Shown one piece after another: positions 25,641-33,640 of a stretch of DNA of 64,000 bases; the first letter of the stretch is position 1; every line of letters begins with the position of its first letter. A model generated the notes under the pieces. That model saw nothing but the letters and a program-made list of their open reading frames with translations, was not told the origin of the DNA and ran no database searches. Position numbers and translations under genes: made by a program. The DNA lies in assembly GCF_006381105.1 (NCBI RefSeq), contig NZ_VDET01000002.1:1153578-1217577 (forward strand), in the 5' to 3' direction. The stretch comes from Flavicella sediminum (GTDB lineage: Bacteria > Bacteroidota > Bacteroidia > Flavobacteriales > Flavobacteriaceae).

Positions 25641-26024
25641 TTACACAGAACTAGCTGTTGGACTAAATAACAAATCTGTAGGTGTATCAACATCATATAA
25701 ATATTGAAAGCCTTTTGATTCTTTTTTGCAAAATGGTTCTATAAGTTGAACCATGTTTGTAAAACCTTCTAAAGTTAGAATACAAAAAAAAGTTTGCTTG
25801 TCTTTTGTTAAAATTCCTTCATCAGATTTAAACAAACCAAAAATTAAATTGCAATTACGAGGCGTAATAAAATCTACTTGTGACAGGTCAAGTTTTTCCT
25901 TTTTAAGAAGCACTGTTTCTACTAACAAATCTCTAAACAGAATTGCTTCCGCTTTGTTAAAGTTATAAAGTCGAACAATATTCTCATCTAAGCCATTTAC
26001 ATTTTCAATATAATCTACTTCCAT
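25641..26024 (-). CDS. Conserved-looking hypothetical protein, 127 aa
   Basis: A soluble 127-residue protein that I do not recognise. It has no signal peptide or membrane helix. The composition is mixed alpha/beta: an acidic N-terminus (MEVDYIENVNGLDENIVRLY), a central SQVDFITPRNCNLIFGLF strand-turn-strand, and FFCILTLEGFTNMVQLIEPF. It lies downstream of the methyltransferase on the same strand (83-base gap). It is flanked on both sides by related copies of the methyltransferase 3' end, so it may have been brought in or left by a duplication. Confidence 0.75.
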   Translation of the reverse strand: MEVDYIENVNGLDENIVRLYNFNKAEAILFRDLLVETVLLKKEKLDLSQVDFITPRNCNLIFGLFKSDEGILTKDKQTFFCILTLEGFTNMVQLIEPFCKKESKGFQYLYDVDTPTDLLFSPTASSV

Positions 26025-26107
26025 TTCTTATTTTTTACCCTTGTCATTTATTTTCACCTCTGCCCTACTTCACCACAAAAGGAATATTTATTTTAAAAAA
26101 AAATAGA

Positions 26108-27025
26108 CTACTGCAGCCAGTTTTTCGTGTTTTTAATAATATAAATCAAAGAAGAATATTCTTTTGTTTTTTTCGCTTTTAAATTTGAACGCAAGCCAAT
26201 CCAAAAAGCTTTCAAAAAATTATTCTTTTTGTTTTTATGTTTTTCACTTAATAAGGAAACATAAAAGGAATCAAATTTCATAGGAAGTGTTTTTACAACT
26301 TCCATACTTTGAAAAAAGAACAACCTTCTTATAGCGGTTTGAGAAAAATGCCAAAGATGTCTGGGTACATCATAAGCCGCCCAAAATTGTTTGTAATAAT
26401 CAGCGTCAAAACTTTTAAAATTTGGAACAGCAATAATTAAAACTCCTTCAGGTTTTAACAATTTCTTTAAATTAAAAATTGTTTCATCTAAGTTAGGCAC
26501 ATGTTCTAAAACATGCCACATGGTAATAATATCAAATGAAAGAAACACGTTTTCTTCTTTTTTTAAATCCTCAATTGTTTCAAAAAATGAAGCCGTTGAA
26601 TTGGTACATTTAGACAAAGCCAATGCTCTTGCTTTCTCATTGGGTTCTACTCCACTTACCTCCCATTTATTATCAGAACATATTTTTAAAAAATCACCTG
26701 TCCCACAACCTAAGTCCAAAACTTTCACCCTTTCCGTATTGAAAGAATTGATCAGTTTTAATTTCTTTTTTAATGTGTAATTTTTCACCAATTGATAGGC
26801 AACATCCACCAAAGATTTTTTAGCATCTGTATGAGAAATATACGCTTCACTTTCGTAGTATTTTCCTAAATCTTCTTCCTTCGGTTTTGGAGAAGTCATT
26901 AACAAATCTAAATTATCATCCAATAACAAATTAAATTTTTCACCTGAAACCAAATGATCTTGACAAGAAACATAGGTTTCAAAAGTACTTTCTTTAGGAG
27001 GTGTATTTACAGTTTTAGTTGTCAT
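26108..27025 (-). CDS. Class I SAM-dependent methyltransferase
   Basis: A 305-residue cytoplasmic methyltransferase. Motif I is VKVLDLGCGTGDFLKI (about residues 100-115), the post-I acidic residue is in VSGVEPNEKA, motif II is FDIITMWHVLEHVPNLDETI, and motif III is LKPEGVLIIAVPNF. The N-terminus (CQDHLVSGEKFNLLLDDN) looks like a degenerate version of the zinc-ribbon-type leader seen in Methyltransf_23-like proteins. After the Rossmann core comes FWAAYDVPRHLWHFSQTAIR, typical of methyltransferases next to glycan or membrane genes. The substrate is unknown. Its 3' end is duplicated at 25534-25617. Confidence 0.9.
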   Translation of the reverse strand: MTTKTVNTPPKESTFETYVSCQDHLVSGEKFNLLLDDNLDLLMTSPKPKEEDLGKYYESEAYISHTDAKKSLVDVAYQLVKNYTLKKKLKLINSFNTERVKVLDLGCGTGDFLKICSDNKWEVSGVEPNEKARALALSKCTNSTASFFETIEDLKKEENVFLSFDIITMWHVLEHVPNLDETIFNLKKLLKPEGVLIIAVPNFKSFDADYYKQFWAAYDVPRHLWHFSQTAIRRLFFFQSMEVVKTLPMKFDSFYVSLLSEKHKNKKNNFLKAFWIGLRSNLKAKKTKEYSSLIYIIKNTKNWLQ

Positions 27026-27115
27026 TAATTTTTATTTTTTTTGGAAGCCTCAGCTTATATTTTATATTCCTACCCTTCTACAGACTCAGGATACAGATCT
27101 TGTATTTCGTTAACT

Positions 27116-27150
27116 TTGATCCTTCGACAAGCTTATCACAAGCGGCCGAA
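27116..27150. repeat. Remnant of an interspersed short repeat
   Basis: The sequence around GATCCTTCGACAAGCTTATC resembles short palindromic elements scattered in flavobacterial genomes (recalled, not checked). It is more GC-rich than its surroundings, in the 141-bp gap between two genes. Confidence 0.3.
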
Positions 27151-27166
27151 TTTGTTTTAATTCAAA

Positions 27167-27808
27167 TTATTCTGCTTCAAGCAAAGCTAGCAAATCTTTC
27201 ATTTGATAAAACACTTTTGCACCCGCGTTTTTTAAAGATTCTTCACTCCTACTATTAGCAAATCCAAACACTTCAAATCCGCCAGAAATTGCTGCTTCAA
27301 CTCCATGCACACTATCTTCAATTACCACACATTCTTCAGGTTTAAACCCCATGGTTTTTGCAGCATGTAAAAACACAGCTGGATCTGGTTTCCATTTTCC
27401 CAAATCAAAACAACTAAAAATATTTCCTTCAAAATAAGTATACAAATTGGTTAGCTTAAGGTTCATTGCAATTTTATTTTGAGGTCCACTAGACGCCACA
27501 CAAAACGGAATTTTTAAAGATGAAACTACATCATGAATTCCATCAATCGCTTTTAATTCTTTATTAAAAAGTTCAAAAGTTCTTTTTCTAAATTCCGGTT
27601 CTATATCTTTTGGCAAGGGAACAACTACGCGTTCTTCAATAAATTCAAAACACTTAATTAAAGACAAACCCGTAAAAACTTGTACGGCATTTTCATAGTC
27701 CAATTCCAAACCCAATGGCTTTGCTAACTCCATTAAAACCTTTACAGAAATAGCTTCCGTGTCTACCAAGATTCCATCACAATCGAATATAATACATTTA
27801 TACCTCAT
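27167..27808 (-). CDS. HAD-superfamily phosphatase, beta-phosphoglucomutase-like
   Basis: A 213-residue cytoplasmic hydrolase. The start at 27808 (MRYKCIIFDCDGILVDTEAI) puts the nucleophile motif DxDG at residues 9-12; a GTG 4 codons earlier is possible. The order is a cap domain after motif I (about 16-80), motif II ASSG (PFCVASSGPQNK, about 103-114), motif III Lys in LGKWKPDPAVFLHAA, and motif IV VVIEDSVHGVEAA (about 163-175). This layout fits beta-phosphoglucomutase/YniC-type sugar-phosphate phosphatases; the substrate cannot be told. Confidence 0.92.
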   Translation of the reverse strand: MRYKCIIFDCDGILVDTEAISVKVLMELAKPLGLELDYENAVQVFTGLSLIKCFEFIEERVVVPLPKDIEPEFRKRTFELFNKELKAIDGIHDVVSSLKIPFCVASSGPQNKIAMNLKLTNLYTYFEGNIFSCFDLGKWKPDPAVFLHAAKTMGFKPEECVVIEDSVHGVEAAISGGFEVFGFANSRSEESLKNAGAKVFYQMKDLLALLEAE

Positions 27809-27825
27809 ACCATTTTTCACTAAAA

Positions 27826-27855
27826 ATAGCCTATCCTAAAACCAGAATAGGCTAC
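27826..27855 (-). terminator. Intrinsic terminator of mnmG
   Basis: On the minus strand, AGCCTATTCT pairs with AGGATAGGCT (one G-U pair) around a short loop. ATTTTTA follows. It lies just past parS-1. Confidence 0.65.
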
Positions 27856-27879
27856 TATAATTCATTTATCATCTTTCAC

Positions 27880-27893
27880 GTTCCACGTGGAAC
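27880..27893. other. parS site 1 (ParB-binding centromere-like site)
   Basis: The perfect palindrome GTTCCACGTGGAAC, in context CGTTCCACGTGGAACG, matches the parS consensus with its CACGTG core. It lies 9 bases after the mnmG stop codon. A second copy precedes the gene. Confidence 0.85.
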
Positions 27894-27902
27894 GCTATAA
27901 AA

Positions 27903-29780
27903 TTATCTTCCCATATACACCAACAAAACAGAAATATCACTTGGTGAAACACCACTAATTCTGCTTGCCTGAGAAATGGTAACAGGTTTAATTTTTGTTA
28001 ATTTTTGACGAGCTTCAATAGACAAAGATTTCACTTTATGGTAATCAAAAGATTCTGGAATAGAAACGTTTTCTAAGCGTGTTAACTTATCTGCATTCTT
28101 CTTTTCCTTATCAATATACCCAGCATATTTTACATGAACTTCTGTTTGTTCAACAATCTCATCATCTATTCCATTTGCTTCAATAAATTCTAAAACACCT
28201 GGAAATTTCTTTACATCTTCAAAGTCCAATTGCGGACGAGCAGCCAACTTAAACATCTTCATAGACTGATCTACAACAGCAGAATTTTTAGCCTCTAAAA
28301 TAGGATTTACATCCGTATGTTTGATACTCGTATTTCTTAAAAATGCCACAAACAAATCTGTCTTTTCTTGCTTTTCAATCACACGATCCAAACGCTCTTT
28401 TGAAGCGATTCCCAATTCATAAGCCATAGGTGTCAAACGCAAATCTGCATTATCTTGACGTAACAAAGTTCTATATTCTGCCCTAGAAGTAAACATACGA
28501 TAAGGCTCCTCTGTACCTTTTGTAATCAAATCATCAATTAAAACACCAATATAAGCCTCATGACGTTTCAATATAAAAGGCGCTTTTCCTTGCACTTTTA
28601 AAGCCGCATTTATACCAGCCATTAATCCTTGAGCACCTGCTTCTTCATAACCCGTTGTTCCGTTAATTTGACCCGCAAAAAACAAATTAGAAACCAACTT
28701 CGTTTCCAAATTATGTTTTAATTGCGTCGGTTGAAAAAAGTCATATTCGATTGCATAACCGAAACGAAGAAACTTTACATTTTCAAAACCTGCCACTTTA
28801 CGCAAAGCTTTATCTTGAACATCTTCTGGCAAAGATGTAGAAAATCCATTAACATAAATCTCGGTTGTATCCCAACCTTCAGGCTCAATAAACAATTGGT
28901 GCTTGTCTTTTGTAGCAAAACGATCTATTTTATCTTCAATAGAAGGACAATATCTTGGACCCGTACTTTGAATACGACCATTAAACATTGGTGAACGATC
29001 AAATCCTGTTCTTAACAAATCATGCACTTCTTGAGAAGTATATGCCATATAACAAGAACGTTGTTTTTCCAAAGGTTTCGTAGATGACAAATAAGAAAAT
29101 TTCTCTGGCTTTTCATCTCCTGGTTGCTCTACCATTTTAGAAAAATCTAAAGAACGTGCATCCACTCTAGGTGGTGTTCCTGTCTTCATTCTTCCCGCTT
29201 CAAAACCTACCTTTACCAAATCTTCAGTAATACCCGTAGAAGCACTTTCACCGGCTCTTCCTCCTCCAAATGTTTTTTCACCTATATGAATCAATCCATT
29301 TAAAAAAGTACCTGCCGTAATAATTACCGACTTCGCTTTTATATCAAAACCTAAAGTTGTACGTATTCCTTTGATCACATTATCTTCGATAATCAAACCA
29401 CGAACCATGTCTTGATAAAAATCTAAATTATCCGTTTGCTCTAACATCATTCTCCATTTCTCAGCAAAACGCATACGGTCACTTTGCGCTCTTGGAGACC
29501 ACATTGCAGGACCTTTAGATTTGTTCAACATTTTAAATTGAATCGCTGTTTCATCCGTCACAATTCCGCTATATCCACCAAGCGCATCTATTTCACGAAC
29601 AATTTGTCCTTTGGCAATTCCTCCCATAGCAGGATTGCAACTCATTTGCGCAATGTTCTGCAAACTCATTGTTATCAATAGAGTTTTAGCACCCATATTA
29701 GCACTTGCAGCAGCAGCTTCCGAACCTGCATGACCACCTCCAACAACTATAACATCGTATGTATCAGTAAAAAGACTCAT
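27903..29780 (-). CDS. mnmG: tRNA uridine-5-carboxymethylaminomethyl modification enzyme MnmG (GidA)
   Basis: A 625-residue FAD protein that, with MnmE, installs the cmnm5 group at U34 of several tRNAs in the cytoplasm. The N-terminal FAD motif is VIVVGGGHAGSEAAAASANM (residues about 10-30). Further signatures are CNPAMGGIAKGQIVREIDAL, GTFLNGLIHIGEKTFGGGRA, GRMKTGTPPRVDARSLDF and GTTGYEEAGAQGLMAGINAA. The C-terminal helical domain ends IKPVTISQASRISGVSPSDI. The length is standard. The gene is bracketed by two parS sites; gidA genes are classically close to the replication origin. Confidence 0.99.
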   Translation of the reverse strand: MSLFTDTYDVIVVGGGHAGSEAAAASANMGAKTLLITMSLQNIAQMSCNPAMGGIAKGQIVREIDALGGYSGIVTDETAIQFKMLNKSKGPAMWSPRAQSDRMRFAEKWRMMLEQTDNLDFYQDMVRGLIIEDNVIKGIRTTLGFDIKAKSVIITAGTFLNGLIHIGEKTFGGGRAGESASTGITEDLVKVGFEAGRMKTGTPPRVDARSLDFSKMVEQPGDEKPEKFSYLSSTKPLEKQRSCYMAYTSQEVHDLLRTGFDRSPMFNGRIQSTGPRYCPSIEDKIDRFATKDKHQLFIEPEGWDTTEIYVNGFSTSLPEDVQDKALRKVAGFENVKFLRFGYAIEYDFFQPTQLKHNLETKLVSNLFFAGQINGTTGYEEAGAQGLMAGINAALKVQGKAPFILKRHEAYIGVLIDDLITKGTEEPYRMFTSRAEYRTLLRQDNADLRLTPMAYELGIASKERLDRVIEKQEKTDLFVAFLRNTSIKHTDVNPILEAKNSAVVDQSMKMFKLAARPQLDFEDVKKFPGVLEFIEANGIDDEIVEQTEVHVKYAGYIDKEKKNADKLTRLENVSIPESFDYHKVKSLSIEARQKLTKIKPVTISQASRISGVSPSDISVLLVYMGR

Positions 29781-29790
29781 AATTTATACA

Positions 29791-29804
29791 GTTCCACGTG
29801 GAAC
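29791..29804. other. parS site 2
   Basis: GTTCCACGTGGAAC, in context AGTTCCACGTGGAACA, is identical in its 14-base core to site 1. It lies 10 bases upstream of the mnmG start codon and so inside its leader. ParB bound here could affect mnmG transcription. Confidence 0.88.
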
Positions 29805-29830
29805 AAAGTTTTTATAATATTGATATTCAA

Positions 29831-30241
29831 TTAAATAAAATCACTTAAACATGCATCCTCCATAGAACGCATCTTCAATTTTTCCTCATCCGTTTTATCT
29901 TTCAACCCCATATAATGCAACACTCCATGAATCATCACTCTTTTTAATTCTTCTTCAAAAGAGATATTCAATTCAGCTGCATTTTCTTTCACTCTTTCAA
30001 CAGAAATAAAAATATCTCCGCTAATAAGTTTTCCCATGGTGTAATCAAAACTAATAATATCCGTTAAAGTATCGTGCTCTAAAAACTCGACATTCAACTT
30101 TAAAAGATAAGCATCATCACAAAAAATATAATTCAATTCACCCAAACGAAATTCCTGTTTTTCAACACAAGCTGTAATCCAGCTTTCTAACTTTTCATGG
30201 TTAGCCAATTCAAATTCTGTTTCGTAATTAAATGCAATCAT
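29831..30241 (-). CDS. ybeY: Endoribonuclease YbeY (rRNA maturation)
   Basis: A 136-residue metalloenzyme for 16S rRNA 3'-end maturation and ribosome quality control. The zinc motif near residue 108 reads HGVLHYMGLKDK. The two histidines of HGxLH are present, but the third ligand position, usually His in HGxLHLxGYDH, is Asp here; I recall this GxKDK form from other Bacteroidota. LTDIISFDY and SGDIFISVERVKENA fit the family. It starts at 30241 with a -7 element 15 bases upstream. mnmG follows 50 bases downstream, with parS-2 between. Confidence 0.95.
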   Translation of the reverse strand: MIAFNYETEFELANHEKLESWITACVEKQEFRLGELNYIFCDDAYLLKLNVEFLEHDTLTDIISFDYTMGKLISGDIFISVERVKENAAELNISFEEELKRVMIHGVLHYMGLKDKTDEEKLKMRSMEDACLSDFI

Positions 30242-30255
30242 TGTAAAAATTTTTG

Positions 30256-30263
30256 CAAAGATA
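30256..30263 (-). promoter_or_regulatory. -7 promoter element of ybeY
   Basis: TATCTTTG on the minus strand matches TAnnTTTG and lies 14 bases before the start codon. Confidence 0.6.
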
Positions 30264-30412
30264 CCATTTAGTTTTGAGTTCTTGGTTTTGAGCTATAAAT
30301 ATGCAGCCTCTTATAAAATATAATAAAAATGATCTCTTTTACAATTCGGAAAGTGAGGAGTTTTAACAAACACATTTCATCATTTAAACACTTCGCGATT
30401 CAACAGAATAAG

Positions 30413-30420
30413 TATCTTTG
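30413..30420 (+). promoter_or_regulatory. -7 promoter element of gltX
   Basis: TATCTTTG matches TAnnTTTG, 19 bases before the gltX ATG. No clear -33 TTG is visible. Confidence 0.6.
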
Positions 30421-30439
30421 CACTTTAATTTTTTGAACC

Positions 30440-31966
30440 ATGAACAACGTTAGAGTACGATTTGCACCAAGTCCAACCGGTCCCCTACATATAGGAGGCG
30501 TTAGAACCGCTTTGTATAATTATTTATTTGCCAAAAAACATGGTGGCGAATTTATACTAAGAATTGAAGATACCGATCAGACTAGGTATGTTGCCAATGC
30601 AGAACAATATATAATTGACGCCTTAGATTGGTGTAACATTCCTTTTGATGAAGGACCAAATAAAAATGAAAAGTTTGGACCTTACCGTCAATCAGAACGA
30701 AGGGAATTATACAAACAATATGCCGATCAGTTGATCGCTTCTGGAAATGCTTATTATGCATTTGACACCGCTGAAGAGTTAGATGCTGAACGTACAAAAG
30801 CCGAAGCAAAAAAAGAACCTTTTATTTACAACCATAGCACAAGACAAAAATTAAACAACTCTTTGACTTTATCAAAGGAAGAAGTTGCTGCTAAAATTGA
30901 AGCTGGTGAAAAATATGTTGTGCGTTTTAAAATGTACGATACTAGTTTTGAAAACGATATTTTAACAACGACAGACTTAATTCGTAAAGACGTTTCTTTT
31001 AAATTATTCCTTTTAGATGACAAAGTTTTATACAAAAGTGATGGTATGCCTACCTACCATTTGGCAAACATTGTAGATGATCATTTGATGGAAATTTCAC
31101 ATGTAATTCGTGGTGAAGAATGGTTACCTTCTCTCCCATTACATATTTCATTATACAATGCGTTGGAATGGACAGCACCACAATTTGCACATTTACCTTT
31201 GATATTAAAACCTGTAGGAAAAGGAAAATTAAGCAAACGTGACGGTGATAAATTAGGCTTTCCTGTTTTTCCTTTGGAATATACCAATGAAATATCTGGC
31301 GAAATTTCAAGAGGATATAAAGAAGATGGTTATTTACCAGATGCCTTTATAAACATGCTAGCTTTGTTAGGATGGAATCCTGGAACAGAACAAGAAATAT
31401 TTTCTTTGGAAGAATTGTCACAAAATTTCTCTTTAGAACGTGTTAGTAAATCCGGAGCAAAATTTAGCCCAGAAAAAACAAATTGGTTCAACCAACAATA
31501 TTTACAGGCAAAAAATAATTCAGAAGTCGCTGAATTGTTTACAGCAATATTAACCGAAAAAGGAATTCAAGCAAATGCTGCTTATATAGAAACTGTAGTT
31601 GGACTTGTAAAAGAACGTGCTGTTTTTGTAAAAGATCTTTGGGATTTAAGTGATTTCTTTTTTACCAAGCCTACAGAATTTGATGAAAAGGCTTCTAAAA
31701 AACAATGGAAAGCGGATACAGGTTCTTTAATGAATGAAGTCATTGAAGTTTTAAAACCGATAGAAGATTTTTCTTCAGCAAACGTTGAAACTATTTTAAA
31801 AGAATGGATCACAGCGAAAGAAATTGGTTTTGGAAAAGTAATGCAACCTTTACGTTTAAGTTTGGTTGGTGCTTTAAAAGGTCCTCACCTATTTGACATT
31901 GCAGCCATGATTGGAAAAGAGGCTACTTTGGAAAGAATTCAATTTGCCATCCATACTTTGGGATAA
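30440..31966 (+). CDS. gltX: Glutamate-tRNA ligase
   Basis: A 508-residue class I aminoacyl-tRNA synthetase charging tRNA-Glu. The nucleotide-binding HIGH motif appears as HIGG (RFAPSPTGPLHIGGVRTALY, residues 6-25), as is common for GluRS. The KMSKS motif is KLSKRDGD near residue 258. LRIEDTDQTR and VIRGEEWLPSLPLHI are also typical. The C-terminal helical anticodon-binding domain begins at about 340. The length is normal. It is followed by a bidirectional terminator. Confidence 0.99.
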   Translation: MNNVRVRFAPSPTGPLHIGGVRTALYNYLFAKKHGGEFILRIEDTDQTRYVANAEQYIIDALDWCNIPFDEGPNKNEKFGPYRQSERRELYKQYADQLIASGNAYYAFDTAEELDAERTKAEAKKEPFIYNHSTRQKLNNSLTLSKEEVAAKIEAGEKYVVRFKMYDTSFENDILTTTDLIRKDVSFKLFLLDDKVLYKSDGMPTYHLANIVDDHLMEISHVIRGEEWLPSLPLHISLYNALEWTAPQFAHLPLILKPVGKGKLSKRDGDKLGFPVFPLEYTNEISGEISRGYKEDGYLPDAFINMLALLGWNPGTEQEIFSLEELSQNFSLERVSKSGAKFSPEKTNWFNQQYLQAKNNSEVAELFTAILTEKGIQANAAYIETVVGLVKERAVFVKDLWDLSDFFFTKPTEFDEKASKKQWKADTGSLMNEVIEVLKPIEDFSSANVETILKEWITAKEIGFGKVMQPLRLSLVGALKGPHLFDIAAMIGKEATLERIQFAIHTLG

Positions 31967-31988
31967 TCAATTTTATTTATACACATAA

Positions 31989-32019
31989 AAAAACGCCTTT
32001 ACAAAATAAAGGCGTTTTT
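31989..32019. terminator. Bidirectional terminator overlapping the end of the next gene
   Basis: A 12-bp perfect stem (AAAAACGCCTTT and its complement, 7-base loop) serves gltX on the plus strand. It also contains the last codons and stop of the minus-strand gene ending at 31999. Confidence 0.85.
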
Positions 32020-32403
32020 CTCTTTTTCTATTTTTTCAATGCTTTCTTCTTTATCGTCTTGTATTCTTTCTATGTCGATCACAAAATACAGACTGTCACC
32101 CAACCAAGGAAATGTTGCAAATCTTTCTTTATAGGTTAAGCGAACAAATTTGCCTTGGTACTCTTTCATCAAGTCAATAATTCTTTCTTGATCTTTTTCA
32201 ATTGAAAAACTAAAATGTTGCGATTCGGAAACTCCCTGACTTATTTCCCCTTCCCAAGTTTTAAATAAAATTCCTTTTTTGGTGACTTTCACCAATTCAC
32301 CAGAACGAAAACCTTCACTAAAAGTTACATAATATACGGCAGTAATATATAAAGCCACACCTACAATAATAGCGCTGATAAGAATGATTAAGAATTTTTT
32401 CAT
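31999..32403 (-). CDS. Small membrane-anchored protein, unknown function
   Basis: 134 residues from the ATG at 32403; seven more upstream codons are open but would cross the promoter. It has an N-terminal membrane anchor (LIILISAIIVGVALYITAVY, about 4-23) and a soluble part with SGELVKVTKKGILFKTWEGE, LMKEYQGKFVRLTYKER and a lysine/glutamate tail. Relatives in Bacteroidota are, as I recall, often mislabelled as 6-phosphogluconate dehydrogenase. No dehydrogenase motif is present, and I give no function. The stop codon lies within the terminator hairpin. Confidence 0.8.
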   Translation of the reverse strand: MKKFLIILISAIIVGVALYITAVYYVTFSEGFRSGELVKVTKKGILFKTWEGEISQGVSESQHFSFSIEKDQERIIDLMKEYQGKFVRLTYKERFATFPWLGDSLYFVIDIERIQDDKEESIEKIEKEKNAFIL

Positions 32404-32421
32404 GATCTGATTGTTTGCGCA

Positions 32422-32429
32422 CAAAGATA
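32422..32429 (-). promoter_or_regulatory. -7 promoter element of the small membrane protein gene
   Basis: TATCTTTG on the minus strand, 18 bases before the start at 32403. Confidence 0.55.
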
Positions 32430-32519
32430 CTTAGAAAGAATTAATATCAGCTGTACAAAATATCTTTTGACAATAAGTAGAAACAGCGTAACTTACAAAC
32501 TCATTTAAAAAAGTAATCT

Positions 32520-33440
32520 ATGTTAGTAGTCTCCAATCTTATTTATTTAGTTCCCATAGTAATTCTTGTCTTTCTTGGTTTATTCACTGTAAAACAACAA
32601 ACTACAGCCATTGTAGAACGTTTCGGAAAATTTTTAAGCATTCGTCAATCGGGATTGCAATTTAAAATTCCTGTAATTGATAAAATCTCAGGAAGAGTCA
32701 GTCTAAAAATTCAACAATTAGATGTGATTGTAGAAACCAAAACAAAAGATGATGTATTTGTCCAATTAAAAATATCTGTTCAATTTCAAATACTTAGAGA
32801 AAAAGTATACGATGCCTTTTACAAATTACAAAATCCACATGATCAGATAACCGCTTATATATTTGATACCGTACGAGCAGAAGTACCAAAAATGAAATTG
32901 GACGATGTATTTGAGAAAAAAGACGATATTGCCTTAGCAATACAAAGAGAACTAAAACAAGCCATGCTAGATTATGGTTATGACATTGTAAAAGCGCTTG
33001 TTACAGACATTGACCCTGATGCACAGGTAAAGGAAGCAATGAACAGAATTAACGCCGCAGAACGTGAGAAATTAGCTGCTCAATTTGAAGGAGATGCACA
33101 ACGAATATTAATCGTGGAACGTGCCAAAGCAGAAGCTGAAAGCAAACGTTTACAAGGAATGGGTATTGCCGATCAGCGAAGAGAAATTGCTCGTGGTTTG
33201 GAAGAATCAGTAGATGTTTTAAACAAGGCTGGAATCAATTCGCAAGAAGCCTCTGCCCTAATTGTGATTACACAACATTACGACACCTTGCAATCTATTG
33301 GATCGGATACAAACAGTAATTTAATTTTATTACCCAACAACCCAAATGCAGCCAGTTCTATGTTAAATGATATGGTGACGAGTTTGGTCGCTGCCAATAA
33401 AATAAATGAAAGTTCAAATAAAACAAAAGACAAAAATTAA
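32520..33440 (+). CDS. SPFH/band 7 domain protein (stomatin, QmcA-like)
   Basis: A 306-residue membrane-associated scaffold protein. The N-terminal membrane helix (LIYLVPIVILVFLGLFTV, residues about 6-23) is followed by the SPFH domain: QQTTAIVERFGKFLSIRQSG, LQFKIPVIDKI, and TKDDVFVQLKISVQFQI. Then comes DYGYDIVKALVTDIDPDAQV and the coiled-coil NRINAAEREKLAAQFEGDAQ ... AKAEAESKRLQGMG. The family organises membrane microdomains and often regulates proteases. No NfeD partner is adjacent. The tail is Asn/Ser/Lys-rich. It is a single gene with its own terminator. Confidence 0.95.
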   Translation: MLVVSNLIYLVPIVILVFLGLFTVKQQTTAIVERFGKFLSIRQSGLQFKIPVIDKISGRVSLKIQQLDVIVETKTKDDVFVQLKISVQFQILREKVYDAFYKLQNPHDQITAYIFDTVRAEVPKMKLDDVFEKKDDIALAIQRELKQAMLDYGYDIVKALVTDIDPDAQVKEAMNRINAAEREKLAAQFEGDAQRILIVERAKAEAESKRLQGMGIADQRREIARGLEESVDVLNKAGINSQEASALIVITQHYDTLQSIGSDTNSNLILLPNNPNAASSMLNDMVTSLVAANKINESSNKTKDKN

Positions 33441-33457
33441 TTTTCTACCCAAAACGA

Positions 33458-33487
33458 AAAACCTTCAAAATACACTTGAAGGTTTTT
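33458..33487 (+). terminator. Intrinsic terminator of the SPFH gene
   Basis: An 11-bp stem (AAAACCTTCAA / TTGAAGGTTTT) followed by a T-run, 18 bases after the stop. Confidence 0.8.
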
Positions 33488-33640
33488 TTATGCTTTAAAA
33501 ATTCTTAACAAATATCTTAGACCAGATTTCTCAAAATTAATTCTTAGAAAAAAAAACAAAACTCTAAAAGTTTCTCAAATTCATTTTTTACAACTGTTTT
33601 TCTAATTTTCACCCAAAAAGCAAGTTATTGAAATAAACTA

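Noticed and set aside
31999-32403. Annotation as 6-phosphogluconate dehydrogenase
   Set aside because: 134 residues with a membrane anchor and no nucleotide-binding or dehydrogenase motif; the label is a common transfer error.
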